Assembly (NCBI GenBank): GCA_001447805.1
Contig: CP013099.1
Coordinates: 2,923,181-2,987,180 of the forward strand
Length of the DNA stretch: 64,000 nt
Direction of reading: 5' to 3'
From: Candidatus Tenderia electrophaga
GTDB lineage: Bacteria > Pseudomonadota > Gammaproteobacteria > Tenderiales > Tenderiaceae
The notes under the pieces are model-generated. The model did no database searches, had not been told where the DNA came from, and saw nothing but the letters and a program-made list of their open reading frames with translations. Both the position numbers and the translations under genes were made by a program. This document shows positions 53,038-62,378 of this stretch, one piece after another; within the stretch, counting starts at the first letter, position 1, and each line of letters opens with the position of its first letter.

Positions 53038-54324
53038 TCAGGGCCCGATGTCTACGTTCCCGTATTTCATGCGCCCGCCATTCCCCGGCTCCTGCCGCGC
53101 TTGCCCGACGGCTTTAACCTTCTCAGGATTCGCCAGATAGTTGAGCGTCAACACTTTCAATATCACCACCATGGCGACGAAGTGATAGATAAGGTCGAAA
53201 TAGGCCAGACTGATAAACGCCCCACCCACGCCAAAGGCGACGATGCTGACCTGCAGCATGGCTGCCATGTCCCCCGCCCAGCGCATCTCCTCGTGTCGTT
53301 TGGTCTTTCGTTTGACCCAGGAGGCACTCATCCAGGTAAACGCGCCCAGTGCCAGGAACAGCCCCAGGCCCACATAGCCGTGCTCACCCAGTATCTGAAA
53401 ATAGATACTGTGGGCGGCACGGCGCCCGGCGGTCATTTCAAAGCCGCCGCCGACCAGGGGGTTTCGGTTGGCCACATTGATCGCGAATTCCCAGGCATCG
53501 AGGCGTCCCATGGCCGAGGCATCCTCCTCGTATGTTTCAATGGAGTGCATGCGCTCCTTCCACTCCGCCGGCATAAAATTGAACGCAGCAAAGCTTGATG
53601 CGGCAATGACGATTGCCAACAGGATCTTGCCCCGACTTTTCATGAACAGGAAGAACAAGACAGCGATCAGCCCCAGAAACGCGCCGCGGGACGACGTGCC
53701 GACTACCGCGAATATGGTCAAACCGATCGAAATCGTCATGGCATGCTTGATCCATCGGTTAGGAGTACTCAGTTGGAGGTAGCGCATCAGTGGAATGGTC
53801 ATATTCAAAGCCGTCCCGATTTCGCCGCGGGTACTGATAAACGATCCATCCGGCCCCAATACGAGATATGAACCGCCTGTTTGGAGTGTGAAAATGCCTC
53901 CTTTGAAGCCGTAAAAGCCAAGCGAGACGACGATTACCCACACCAGGATCTGAAGGCGCTTAGGATCATTGATAAACATCAGAGTGATATAAATAAACAA
54001 CATCACCTTCCATACCTTGCCCCACTTGAACCAGGCGGCGTCCGGAATCTGGGCGAAGAAGGTGGTGATCAACATCCAAATGATGAATACGGTCAGGACG
54101 ATGGTTTCGCGAGTCCAGGGGATTTTTCTGGATTCCTTGGTGAAGATGACTGCAAGCAATGTGGCGGCCGCGACGATCTCGGCATATTGGATGCTGGTGG
54201 CCCAGGCAAGGCGATGGGGGTTCATATACCCCAGCCACGACCATACATAAACGCCGATATGGGGCTGCCGTAAAATGAATGGCAACGTGGCGAAGACAAT
54301 CAGCGTTAAGACGAGCGCTCTCAC
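53038..54324 (-). CDS. O-glycosylation ligase / Wzy-like, exosortase A-associated
   Basis: 428 residues from GTG 54324, with AGGGA about eight bases upstream. A polytopic Wzy_C-type membrane protein: the N-terminus MRALVLTLIVFATLPFILRQ followed by HIGVYVWSWLGYMNPHRLAW is characteristic of the exosortase A-system putative O-ligase (TIGR03097). It also has ISTRGEIGTALNMTIPLMRY, VGTSSRGAFLGLIAVLFF and NPLVGGGFEM, with HSIYFQILGEHGYVGLGLF in the periplasmic loop. It likely polymerises or ligates the repeat unit of an exosortase-linked exopolysaccharide. It heads a unit with the formyltransferase and toroid genes upstream on the same strand. Confidence 0.9.
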   Translation of the reverse strand: MRALVLTLIVFATLPFILRQPHIGVYVWSWLGYMNPHRLAWATSIQYAEIVAAATLLAVIFTKESRKIPWTRETIVLTVFIIWMLITTFFAQIPDAAWFKWGKVWKVMLFIYITLMFINDPKRLQILVWVIVVSLGFYGFKGGIFTLQTGGSYLVLGPDGSFISTRGEIGTALNMTIPLMRYLQLSTPNRWIKHAMTISIGLTIFAVVGTSSRGAFLGLIAVLFFLFMKSRGKILLAIVIAASSFAAFNFMPAEWKERMHSIETYEEDASAMGRLDAWEFAINVANRNPLVGGGFEMTAGRRAAHSIYFQILGEHGYVGLGLFLALGAFTWMSASWVKRKTKRHEEMRWAGDMAAMLQVSIVAFGVGGAFISLAYFDLIYHFVAMVVILKVLTLNYLANPEKVKAVGQARQEPGNGGRMKYGNVDIGP

Positions 54325-54345
54325 TATGATATCCCTTCGCTACGC

Positions 54346-55179
54346 TTATCCGGCATCTTGGCTCGCTGCGTCTTTGGTGAACCACTTTACCCTGGGCGGC
54401 AGGTCGATATCTTTCAGCATCCCCTCCCGCATCTTCTTGTCCAGATGTTGCTCGTGTCTCAGCCCCCGGTCCTTGACCTGGTAGAGCCTGCCCTTCTCCG
54501 CCTGATCCTGACCGAACTGCTCACCACGCTGAAGGCGGTCCAACAATTCGGCATAGACCTCGGCACTGTCGCGCACCGCTCTCCAGAACAGGGTCAATTC
54601 ATCGTCACCCTCCTTGACCTCGGGCGAGACATAGGCGATGAGGTGGCCGGTATCGATGCCGGCGTCGATAAAGTGCAGGGTGCAGCCAATCTGCTCGGGT
54701 TCGCCGTTGTGCAGTGCCCAGAAGGTGCAGTCGGCGCCGCGGTAGTGGGGCGAGAGTCCGCCGTGCAGATTGACGATGCCCAGGCGTCCTTTTTCCAATA
54801 ATTCGCCCTTGATCAGGGAGGTGCCGAAGACGGCGATGACGTCGGGCTGGAGTTTGTCGGCCAGGGCCACCACGTCAGGATGGTTGATATGGGGCACTTC
54901 CACGACCAGGTCCTCCCGCTCCAGCTTGGGCGGCTGCTCACCGAAGAAGAAGTTGGCCTCGCCGTTACCGACATAACGGCGCCGGTCGCGCAGCCAGCGC
55001 CACACCTTGCGCCACAACTTGGTCGGGCTGGCGAGCAGCTTGAACACCTTGGCGGCGTTGAGATCGCTGCCCACCTCCTGGACGATGGCCACGGGCCGCC
55101 CGGCGCGGCACAGCCGGTTGGCGACGTGCAGATGCCGCGGCGAGCGGCCGCACAGAATCATGACGGAGAGATCAGACAT
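54346..55179 (-). CDS. Formyltransferase-family protein
   Basis: 277 residues. The central region has the formyltransferase core VNLHGGLSPHYRGADCTFWAL (Asn-x-His part) and the downstream DAGIDTGHLI aspartate, as in methionyl-tRNA, GAR and sugar N-formyltransferases. The N-terminus SVMILCGRSPRHLHVANRLC is not typical of Fmt, and the C-terminal tRNA-binding domain is absent. It probably N-formylates an amino sugar using formyl-tetrahydrofolate. Its ATG overlaps the end of the toroid gene by eight bases, and the O-ligase gene follows after 21 bases. Confidence 0.82.
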   Translation of the reverse strand: MSDLSVMILCGRSPRHLHVANRLCRAGRPVAIVQEVGSDLNAAKVFKLLASPTKLWRKVWRWLRDRRRYVGNGEANFFFGEQPPKLEREDLVVEVPHINHPDVVALADKLQPDVIAVFGTSLIKGELLEKGRLGIVNLHGGLSPHYRGADCTFWALHNGEPEQIGCTLHFIDAGIDTGHLIAYVSPEVKEGDDELTLFWRAVRDSAEVYAELLDRLQRGEQFGQDQAEKGRLYQVKDRGLRHEQHLDKKMREGMLKDIDLPPRVKWFTKDAASQDAG

Positions 55180-56383
55180 CGGTGGCTCTCTGGATCGACG
55201 CGGGCGGCACGGCGATGTCGGCCATGTCCATCATCAGGGCGTCGGCGAAGAACTTGGCCGCCCAGTTGGGATATTCGAAACGGGAGTAATCACCCCAGAT
55301 GGGGGCCGATCCGGCGATGCCGCCGCGCACCACCTCGTCGGCGGCGTTGATGCGTTGGGTACGTTTCACGTAGCCGATGGCCTTTTGCGCCGCCTGACGC
55401 AGCTCGGGAGCGGCGCCGTCCTGGGCCAGGCGTAGCCAGTTCAGGCTCATCTGCGCCACGCCGGTGATACAACAATAAGAAGCAGTGGGTTCCCAGCCGT
55501 CACCGTAGGTGCCGGCCAGCCAGCCGTCCTCACGTTGCACCTTGGCCATGCCCTTGGCCGCCTTGAGGGCCGAGCGCAGGTAGCGTTCCTCGCCCAGCAG
55601 CAGGCCGCTTTCCAGAAAGCCGCGGATGGCATAGGCAATGGTATGGGTGAAGGGGGAACGGTTGAGAGTGAAGGCATTGGTGGCGTACCAGCCCGAGGGG
55701 GTCTGCTGCGACAGGGCCCAGTCGAGGTGCTTGATCGCCCCCTGTTTCAGCGCTTCGTCGCCGGCCACCAGGGCGGTCTTGAGCAGCGCCCAGGTGCCGC
55801 GGGTATTGTAGACATGGGGCACGCCGTTGTGTTCATAGTGGCGCCAGCTGCCGTCTTCTTCCTGGTGCCGGACCAGCCACTCGCCGGCCTTCACCGCCGC
55901 CTCCAGACAAGCCTGGCGCCCCAGTTGCAGATAGCCGGCCAGCATGCCGTGCATGATCTGGCCGGTATTGAAGATGACCGGATGGCTGCCGCGCTCGCCG
56001 AAATGGCCGGGAAAGGCACCGTCGTCCTGCTGCAGGGAGAGCTCCCAGTCAATCATGCGTTGGGCACGCTGCACCAGTTCGGGCCGCTGCAGGATCTCGG
56101 CGGCGGCGAGGAAGGTTTCAATGATATAGCCGGTGGTCTCGGGATAGCCGGGCAGCCAGCCGTCCTCAAAGCTCCAGCCTGCCGCCACGCCGCCCGCGTC
56201 GGGACCGCCATCGCATACGTCCTGGGCTCGGCAAAGCCAATCGATAGCGGCCTCAAGGTGGGTCTTGTGGTCGTGCTCGGGCTGGCGGGACATCCCGACC
56301 ACGTCGCCGGTAATTAAACGCAGATGACGCGGCCGCCAGGGCTTGTAGCGAAACGGCAGGGCCAGCAAAATGCTTGGATTCAT
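55172..56383 (-). CDS. Alpha/alpha-toroid protein of exosortase-type loci
   Basis: 403 residues; AAGGAAG precedes ATG 56383. Repeated helix pairs with QW-like turns are visible: QQDDGAFPGHFG, HQEEDGSWRHYEHNG, QQTPSGWYATNAF and QREDGWLAGTYGDGW. This is an alpha/alpha barrel like terpene cyclases, unsaturated-glucuronyl hydrolases, 2-epimerases or C5-epimerase catalytic domains; no catalytic DXDD of squalene cyclases is seen. A sugar-acting role fits the context. Its end overlaps the formyltransferase start, so the two proteins probably act together. No signal peptide is evident. Confidence 0.75.
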   Translation of the reverse strand: MNPSILLALPFRYKPWRPRHLRLITGDVVGMSRQPEHDHKTHLEAAIDWLCRAQDVCDGGPDAGGVAAGWSFEDGWLPGYPETTGYIIETFLAAAEILQRPELVQRAQRMIDWELSLQQDDGAFPGHFGERGSHPVIFNTGQIMHGMLAGYLQLGRQACLEAAVKAGEWLVRHQEEDGSWRHYEHNGVPHVYNTRGTWALLKTALVAGDEALKQGAIKHLDWALSQQTPSGWYATNAFTLNRSPFTHTIAYAIRGFLESGLLLGEERYLRSALKAAKGMAKVQREDGWLAGTYGDGWEPTASYCCITGVAQMSLNWLRLAQDGAAPELRQAAQKAIGYVKRTQRINAADEVVRGGIAGSAPIWGDYSRFEYPNWAAKFFADALMMDMADIAVPPASIQRATDV

Positions 56384-56477
56384 GAATTGCTTCCTTTATT
56401 ACTTCTTATTTCATCGGCAGTCTGGCGTGGAACCCGATACTCGAGGGCTAATGGGCAAATAGGCGCCATTATACCAA

Positions 56478-57034
56478 CCTCCCCTTAAGGGGCATCCACA
56501 AAGCATCGAGAATTGAGGGGGATGTAAAAACTTCGCGATTCACCCGTCGCAGCGGTGGTGCTGCCTACACGCTTAAATCCCCCCTAACCCCCCTTTTTCA
56601 AAGGGGGGAATGGTGTTGGTGGACTGCACACTGGTCGAAGCCCGGTCAGCCACCGCCCCCATACCAAAGGCAAATTGAGGGGGGTTAATACGCTTCGCGG
56701 TTCGCTCATAGCAGCGGTGGTACTGCCTGCACTTTATAAATCCCCCCTACCCCCTTTTTCAAAGGGGGGATTGGGAATGGCGGCCATCGCCACTGCCGAA
56801 GCCGCCCCACCAACCTCCCCCTTTATTTAAAGGGGGATTGAGGGGGATTTCAGCACCTTGCAGTTCACTCATGGCTCCGCTGGCTTTGCCGACCTTTTTA
56901 TAAATCCCCCCTACCCCCCCTTTTTCAAAGGGGGGAATGGTGTTGGTGGACAGCACATTGGTCGAAGCCCGATGCCCCACTTCCCCCTTTACCAAAGGGC
57001 ACCCACAGGGCATAAAGGATTGAGGGGGATTTAA
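56478..57034. repeat. Tandem array of about 162-bp inverted-end elements
   Basis: Non-coding. The right-end landmark ATTGAGGGGG recurs with its TTGA at 56513, 56675, 56838 and 57020, giving steps of 162, 163 and 182 bp. Left ends AAATCCCCCCTAACCCCC or AAATCCCCCCTACCCCC, with a CTTTTTCAAAG palindrome, start each full unit (for example at 56575). The first unit is decayed. Spacers such as GTTCACTCATGGCTCCG are shared with the array at 58.6 kb. It lies between the toroid gene and the CapK-like gene. Confidence 0.9.
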
Positions 57035-57129
57035 CCGAATTCGCAGCTGAGCTGTAGCATCGGTTTCTTCGGCGAGCTCTGCAATCCTACCCTGCCCCCA
57101 TGTTTGTAGGAGGGGGACATAAAAAAGAT

Positions 57130-58521
57130 TTATGAATCAGGCGATGATTCGGCCGTGCGCAATCCATCATCCAGCGCCACGTGACTCACCACATAGCGAT
57201 GCTTGCCCGAAGCCTCGGGCCGGATCTCGTCCAACAAGCGCAGTTCGACCCGCACCTCAGCGCCTAGCCGCGCCTGGATGCCCCGCTCGATCTCGGCGGC
57301 GCAGGCGGCCGTCCACCGCGGATTCTGTACGACCTGTATTTCAATTTTGTCGACGGCGTGCTGAATCAACTTGAATTCCTCCACCCCCTGCACTGCGCGC
57401 AGCACGTAGATCACCGCCAGGGCGTGCATGATGGTGCCGTCGGCGCGCACGATAAAGTCCGTGGTGCGGCCCATCACCTCGCCGATCACATGCAGGCCGC
57501 GGCCGGCCGAGCAGATCTCATCGGTCTGACACACCATGTCACCGGTGCGATAGCGGATGAAGGGCTGGGCCTGGGAGCAAAGCCCGGTCATGACCGCCTC
57601 GCCTACTTCGCCGGGCGCCACGGGTTGGCCATCCGCACCGAGCACCTCCAGAATGATGCTCTCGCTCATGAGCAGCATCTGCCCTCCGGGCGACTCATGG
57701 GCGGTAAAACCGATATCGCGGCTGCCGAATTCGTTGGCGGCCGGCACGCCGAAGACCGTCTGGATCAACTCGCGCTGATGCTCATAGAGCGGCTCGCCGG
57801 TGGTACAGACCACCTTCAAGCTCGGCAATCTAAGGTCCCTGCCGCGCGCCTGGGCGTGGGCGGCCAGCAGGGCGATGCTGCTGGCGTAGCCGTAGATGCA
57901 CTTGGGCCGGTAGGCGCGGATCGCCTCCATGTAGTCATCCATGTTTTGCGGCGACATTTCGAAGGCGTTGAGCACCAACTGATTGAACAGGCGGTCGCGC
58001 AACTGCTTGATGCGATCGGTCTTGTTCAACTCCACAGGCGCGCCCCACAGATAGACCTCGCGGTCGCCCACGTCCACACCCCACCAGCGCCGCGCGCGGA
58101 TACGCCCGGCGGCGTCCGAGGCCTGGCGCCAGCGGCCAAAATAAAAGATCAGCGGCTGACCGCTGGAACCGCCGGTGTTGTATTTGAAGGCGCCGCCGGG
58201 CACATCGCGCCAGACCATGTCATCGCCGTTTTGGATGGCGTCATGTTTGCTCATGGTGGGCAAGCGGCGCAGCGCCTCCAGACTCAGCGGCGCCGCGTGA
58301 CTCAGTTCCAGACCCGCTTCACGGATACGGGCCGCATGCCAAGGACAATGGGCGGCGGCAATTTGTAGCAGCTCTTTCAGCTTGCCCAGCTGCAATTGCT
58401 CAACATCTTCGCGGGACAACCACTGGCTTTTTTCCAGCGCCGCCGCATAGGGAAAGGTGGGGCGATGCATGAGCCGCTCGTGCAAGGGATAGATGATTTT
58501 TTTTGTCAGAAATGGATGCAT
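57130..58521 (-). CDS. CapK/PaaK-like adenylate-forming protein
   Basis: 463 residues of the phenylacetate-CoA ligase/CapK family, common in capsule and exosortase loci. Seen are the N-terminal LQLGKLKELLQIAAAHCPWH, the ATP-binding loop KYNTGGSSGQPLIFYFG, IYGYASSIALLAAHA, VVCTTGEPLYEHQREL, FGSRDIGFTAHE and YRTGDMV, plus a C-terminal DFIVRADGTIMHALAV hinge. It may activate an acyl group for glycan decoration. No operon partner is close: repeat arrays lie on both sides. Confidence 0.87.
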   Translation of the reverse strand: MHPFLTKKIIYPLHERLMHRPTFPYAAALEKSQWLSREDVEQLQLGKLKELLQIAAAHCPWHAARIREAGLELSHAAPLSLEALRRLPTMSKHDAIQNGDDMVWRDVPGGAFKYNTGGSSGQPLIFYFGRWRQASDAAGRIRARRWWGVDVGDREVYLWGAPVELNKTDRIKQLRDRLFNQLVLNAFEMSPQNMDDYMEAIRAYRPKCIYGYASSIALLAAHAQARGRDLRLPSLKVVCTTGEPLYEHQRELIQTVFGVPAANEFGSRDIGFTAHESPGGQMLLMSESIILEVLGADGQPVAPGEVGEAVMTGLCSQAQPFIRYRTGDMVCQTDEICSAGRGLHVIGEVMGRTTDFIVRADGTIMHALAVIYVLRAVQGVEEFKLIQHAVDKIEIQVVQNPRWTAACAAEIERGIQARLGAEVRVELRLLDEIRPEASGKHRYVVSHVALDDGLRTAESSPDS

Positions 58522-58558
58522 GGCTTGCTTTGACTATTTTGGCGCTTACTTTACCACC

Positions 58559-59177
58559 TGGCCTTTTATTAAAGGGGGCGTGAGGGGTTTTTAAACACCC
58601 CGCCGTTCACTTTTAGCGTCGGTGTGTTCGCCCAGCTTTTTAAATCCCCCCTAACCCCCCTTTTTCAAAGGGGGGAATGGGTATGGCGGCCATCGCCACT
58701 GCCGAAGCCGCCCCAGCAACCTCCCCCTTTATTTAAAGGGGGATTGAGGGGGATTTCACGCACCTTGTTGTTCACTCATGGCTCCGGGCGTTGCCGACCT
58801 TTTTATAAATCCCCCTACCCCCCTTTTCAAAGGGGGGAATGGGTATGGCGGCCATCGCCACTGCCGAAGCCACCCCAGCAACCTCCCCCTTTATTAAAGG
58901 GGGACTGAGGGGGATTTCACACACCTTGCTGTTCACTCATGGCTCCGGGCGTTGCTGACCTTTTTATAAATCCCCCCTACCCCCCTTTTTCAAAGGGGGG
59001 AATGGGTATGGCGGCATCGCCGCTGCCGAAGCCGCCCCAGCAACCTCCCCCTTTATTAAAGGGGGATTGAGGGGGATTTCACACACCTTGCTGTTCACTC
59101 ATGGCTCCGGGCTTTGCTGACCTTTTTATAAATCCCCCATCTCCCCCTTTATTAAAGGGGGATTGAGGGGGATTTCA
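58559..59177. repeat. Tandem array of about 161-bp inverted-end elements
   Basis: Non-coding. Right-end landmarks (TTGA/CTGA before GGGGG) fall at 58744, 58905, 59067 and 59163: two full steps of 161 and 162 bp, then a shortened unit. Each full unit reads left end AAATCCCCC..., CTTTTTCAAAGGGGGG, then ATGGGTATGGCGG, CGCCACTGCCGAAGCC, CCTCCCCCTTTATTAAAG and right end GGGGGATTGAGGGGGATTT, then the spacer TTCACTCATGGCTCCGGGC. Internal units are nearly identical, indicating recent local duplication. A decayed unit precedes at 58559-58593. Confidence 0.92.
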
Positions 59178-59226
59178 GCGCCTCGACAAGACCACCACCC
59201 ATATCTGCTGCCCACCGAGCGCCCCC

Positions 59227-60456
59227 CTATTCCTTACCAAAATGGGAATACCCGCTGTTGACCAGGCGACCGAATTCCTCCGTCAATACCGCCACTCGGC
59301 GCTCCCAGGCATTGGCCCGGGCATAATCGAGGATCACGCTACGATCCCACGCCTTATCCAAGGCATCGATTAAGGCTTGTTCCAGTCTCTCGCGGTCACC
59401 AAAGGGGACAATAGTACCCAAGCCTTCATGGGCCACCACCTCGGCATTGCCGCCCACGTCCGTGGTCACCACCGGCAGGCCGCAGGCCATGGCCTCGAGG
59501 AAGACATTGGCCCAGCCCTCGTTGCGGGTCGAAAGCACAAACACATCGGCGGCCGACAAGGGCAGCTTCAACGCTTCCGGGGGCAGCGCACCCAGAAAGC
59601 ACACAGTCTCTTCCAGTCCCAGCTCTGCCACTAGCCGGTTTAACTGCTCGGTCCAGTCCCCTTCGGGGCTGGAGCCGCCAACGATCAAATAGCGCAGCCC
59701 GGGGAAGCGTTGACACAAGGCGGGCAGGCGCTCGATCACTCGATGGAACCCCTTGCGTTCCACCAAGGCCCCCACCGAGATCAACACCGGCGCATCCTGT
59801 TCGATGCCCAGTTGAGCGCGCGCCTCTGGGCGGGGGACGGGCCGAAACTTCTCCGTGTCCACGCCGTTGCCCACCACCCGAATCTTGTCGGGATCGATGC
59901 CCAAAGCGATGGCGTGCTGACGCAAGGATTCCGATACGGAGAATATGCGGTCGGCGTTTTTCATCGCCTGGATCATGCGCCGGCGCCGGCCGGGCAGTTT
60001 GGCCAGCGGCACTTCAGTGCCGCGTAGGGTGATGGTCACCGGTCGCCGCAGCCATTTGCCCAGCAGCGTTGCGGCATAACCGTCGGGATAGGCGAAATGT
60101 GCATCGATAATGTTGAACCCAAATCGGTGCCTCAGCTTGCGCAGTGTGGCCAGACTGCCCAGGGCCATAAAAAAGCCATCCAGCGACTTGAACAGTCCGG
60201 GCATCGAGAAGAAGCGCGGGTGATAGACCTCAATATCCTCCTGAATCTCGAAGCGTGGGGCCGGCGGGCGAAAGTGCGGGCGCCATTTGCGGATGATCCC
60301 CTGCAAGGGAAACCACGGCACCGGGGCCACCACCACCAAGGGAAGTTCTTTGGCTACTCGGAACATACGTTCGCGGATGAACAACCCTGCCTTGGGCTGC
60401 CCGGGATGGGGAAACAGGGTGGTGAAGACCAGGAGTTTTGGCTGTACATCATCCAT
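59227..60456 (-). CDS. GT4-family glycosyltransferase
   Basis: 409 residues from ATG 60456; a TTG three codons upstream is possible and no strong ribosome site is seen. GT-B features: FTTLFPHPGQPKAGLFIRERM, IIDAHFAYPDGYAATLLGKWL, ITLRGTEVPLAKLPG, IFSVSESLRQHAIALG, VVGNGVDTEKFRPV, LISVGALVERKGFHRVI, VCFLGALPPEALKLPLSAAD and STRNEGWANVFLEAMACG. This type is common in exosortase A loci. It stands alone between two repeat arrays. Confidence 0.92.
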   Translation of the reverse strand: MDDVQPKLLVFTTLFPHPGQPKAGLFIRERMFRVAKELPLVVVAPVPWFPLQGIIRKWRPHFRPPAPRFEIQEDIEVYHPRFFSMPGLFKSLDGFFMALGSLATLRKLRHRFGFNIIDAHFAYPDGYAATLLGKWLRRPVTITLRGTEVPLAKLPGRRRRMIQAMKNADRIFSVSESLRQHAIALGIDPDKIRVVGNGVDTEKFRPVPRPEARAQLGIEQDAPVLISVGALVERKGFHRVIERLPALCQRFPGLRYLIVGGSSPEGDWTEQLNRLVAELGLEETVCFLGALPPEALKLPLSAADVFVLSTRNEGWANVFLEAMACGLPVVTTDVGGNAEVVAHEGLGTIVPFGDRERLEQALIDALDKAWDRSVILDYARANAWERRVAVLTEEFGRLVNSGYSHFGKE

Positions 60457-60595
60457 TGTATTCAAAATATCAATAAGGTTTTTTTGGCTGCTTTGAATAG
60501 CCTCGAGGCTACTCCATTTTCATGGTACTTACTTAATGCCGTCACCCGGCGTGGTTTCGGCCTGCGCCGGGTTGGGCCCATCACTGAAGCCACCA

Positions 60596-61072
60596 CACTC
60601 ACCTCCCGCTTTCTTAAAGGGCACCCACAGGGCATAAAGGACTGAGGGGAATTTATTCTTGCTTAGCACCCCATGCAGATGAACGGGGTTAGCTCAGCTG
60701 CTTAAATCCCCCCTAACCCCCCTTTTTCAAAGGGGGGAATACTGCTCATACCACACACACCATGCGACAGCGAAGCCACCACACCCGCCTCCCCCTTTCT
60801 TAAAGGGGGACTGAGGGGGATTTATTCTTGCTTAGCACCCCTTGCAAATGAATGGGGTTGGCTCAGCCGCTTAAATCCCCCCTAACCCCCCTTTTTCAAA
60901 GGGGGAACACTGCTCATACCGCCCACCATGCAACACTGAAGCCACCACACCCGCCTCCCCCTTTCTTAAAGGGGGACTGAGGGGGATTTTTTCTTGCTTA
61001 GCACCCCCTGCAGATGAATGGGGTTGGCTCAGCCGCTTAAATCCCCTAACCCCCTTTTACAAAGGGGGGAAC
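60596..61072. repeat. Tandem array of about 166-bp inverted-end elements
   Basis: Non-coding. CTGA before GGGG recurs at 60642, 60811 and 60977 (steps 169 and 166 bp). Unit interior differs from the other arrays: TTCTTGCTTAGCACCCC, GATGAATGGGGTTGGCTCAG, then left end AAATCCCCCCTAACCCCC with CTTTTTCAAAG, ACTGCTCATACCGCCCACC, GAAGCCACCACACCCGCC and CTTTCTTAAAG. The ends are shared with the other arrays but the interiors are array-specific. It lies between two GT4 genes. Confidence 0.92.
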
Positions 61073-61110
61073 ACTGCTCATACTGCCCACCCCCCCTCGG
61101 CCCATGGCAC

Positions 61111-62334
61111 TTACTCAACGCCGGCACCAAGTAAACGTTCATATACCGGCTTGTAACGCCTCACGCTTGCGACCCAATTTCTCTCCTCTTCCACAAAGCG
61201 CCGTCCCGCCGCGCGCACCTCGGGCAGACGCGCAGTTTGACTTAACACACCCAGTACGCAATTCGCCAGGGCATGGGCGTCGCCGGCCGGAAACAACCAA
61301 CCGGTCTCGCCGTCGCGGATCAACTCCTTATGACCCCCCACGTCCGAGGCCACCACAAGGCGCTTCTGCGCCATGGCCTCCAGCGGTTTTAACGGCGTGA
61401 CGATCTCGGTAAGACGCATAGGCAGGCGCGGATAGACGAAGATATCGACCAGGTCGTAATAGCGCTGCACCTGTTCATGCGGCACCCGGCCGGTGAAAAT
61501 GACATGCGCCTGTAGCCCCTGTTCCTCGGTGATCCTGCGCAACTCATCCGCCTTGGGGCCGCCGCCCACCAACAGCAGGCGCGCATCGGGGCGCTGCTTG
61601 AGAATTTCGGGAAAGGCTTTGAGCAACAGCGTCAGTCCTTCATAGGCGTAGAAGGAACCGATAAAACCGAGCACCCATTTGTCCTTCAGTCCCAGTTCTT
61701 CCTGCAAGGTCGGGTCGGCGCTGCGGTCGGCCTGGAAGCGCGCAATGTCGACGGCGTTGGGAATCACGGTGACCTTCTCCGGCGCCACGTCGCGTGCCAC
61801 GATCTCTTTGCGCAGGCCCTCACAGATCGTGGTCACGGCATCGGCGCGGTGAATGACCCGTGTTTCAAGTGCGCGGGTGAGGCGATAACGCAACCCACCC
61901 TCTGTGGCGGTACCGTGATCCACCGCCGCATCCTCCCAGAAGGCGCGGATTTCATACACCACCGGAATACCATGGCGCTTGCCCACGCGCACGGCCGCTT
62001 CCCCATCCAACATGGGCGAATGGGCATGGAGAATATCCGGTCGCACTTCCTTCACCACTTCTTCCAGCCTTTTTTCCAGTGCCGCCACGATCGCCCATTG
62101 ATTCAGCACCGGCAAGCGGGTCATCCAGCCGCTCGGTGTCGGGCTACGGTAGAAGCGCAGGCCGTCCACCTCTTCCACATCGCCCTCCACCGTGGCGGCG
62201 ACGTTGTGCTTGGGGCCGGTCACATGAAACGTCTCCCAACCCAATTCGCGCTGCTGCTGCAGGATGGCGCGACTGCGGAAGGTGTAACCGCTGTGCAGGG
62301 GAATGGAATGATCCAGGACATGCAGGATACGCAT
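61111..62334 (-). CDS. GT4 glycosyltransferase, exosortase A-associated (Daro_2409-like)
   Basis: 407-residue GT-B enzyme. The N-terminus MRILHVLDHSIPLHSGYTFR and the ELGWETFHVTGPKH segment are characteristic of the PEP-CTERM/exosortase A-associated family (TIGR04063). Further motifs: LHAHSPMLDGEAAVRVG, VYEIRAFWEDAAVDHG, VIPNAVDIARF, LGFIGSFYAYEGLTLLL, VIFTGRVPHEQVQRYYDLVD and TPLKPLEAMAQKRLVVASDV. It is 44 bases after the amidotransferase gene on the same strand and followed by a repeat array. Confidence 0.93.
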   Translation of the reverse strand: MRILHVLDHSIPLHSGYTFRSRAILQQQRELGWETFHVTGPKHNVAATVEGDVEEVDGLRFYRSPTPSGWMTRLPVLNQWAIVAALEKRLEEVVKEVRPDILHAHSPMLDGEAAVRVGKRHGIPVVYEIRAFWEDAAVDHGTATEGGLRYRLTRALETRVIHRADAVTTICEGLRKEIVARDVAPEKVTVIPNAVDIARFQADRSADPTLQEELGLKDKWVLGFIGSFYAYEGLTLLLKAFPEILKQRPDARLLLVGGGPKADELRRITEEQGLQAHVIFTGRVPHEQVQRYYDLVDIFVYPRLPMRLTEIVTPLKPLEAMAQKRLVVASDVGGHKELIRDGETGWLFPAGDAHALANCVLGVLSQTARLPEVRAAGRRFVEEERNWVASVRRYKPVYERLLGAGVE

Positions 62335-62378
62335 GTTATGACGACCTCTTGTTATTGTTCACCATGATAGGAAGGTTA

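Noticed and set aside
60097-60645. Plus-strand open frame opposite the GT4 gene at 59227
   Set aside because: Mostly antisense of the conserved glycosyltransferase; the tail runs into the repeat region.
58559-61072. CRISPR array suspected from regular spacing
   Set aside because: The repeat units are about 160 bp, with both ends and interior repeated; there are no short unique spacers and no cas genes.
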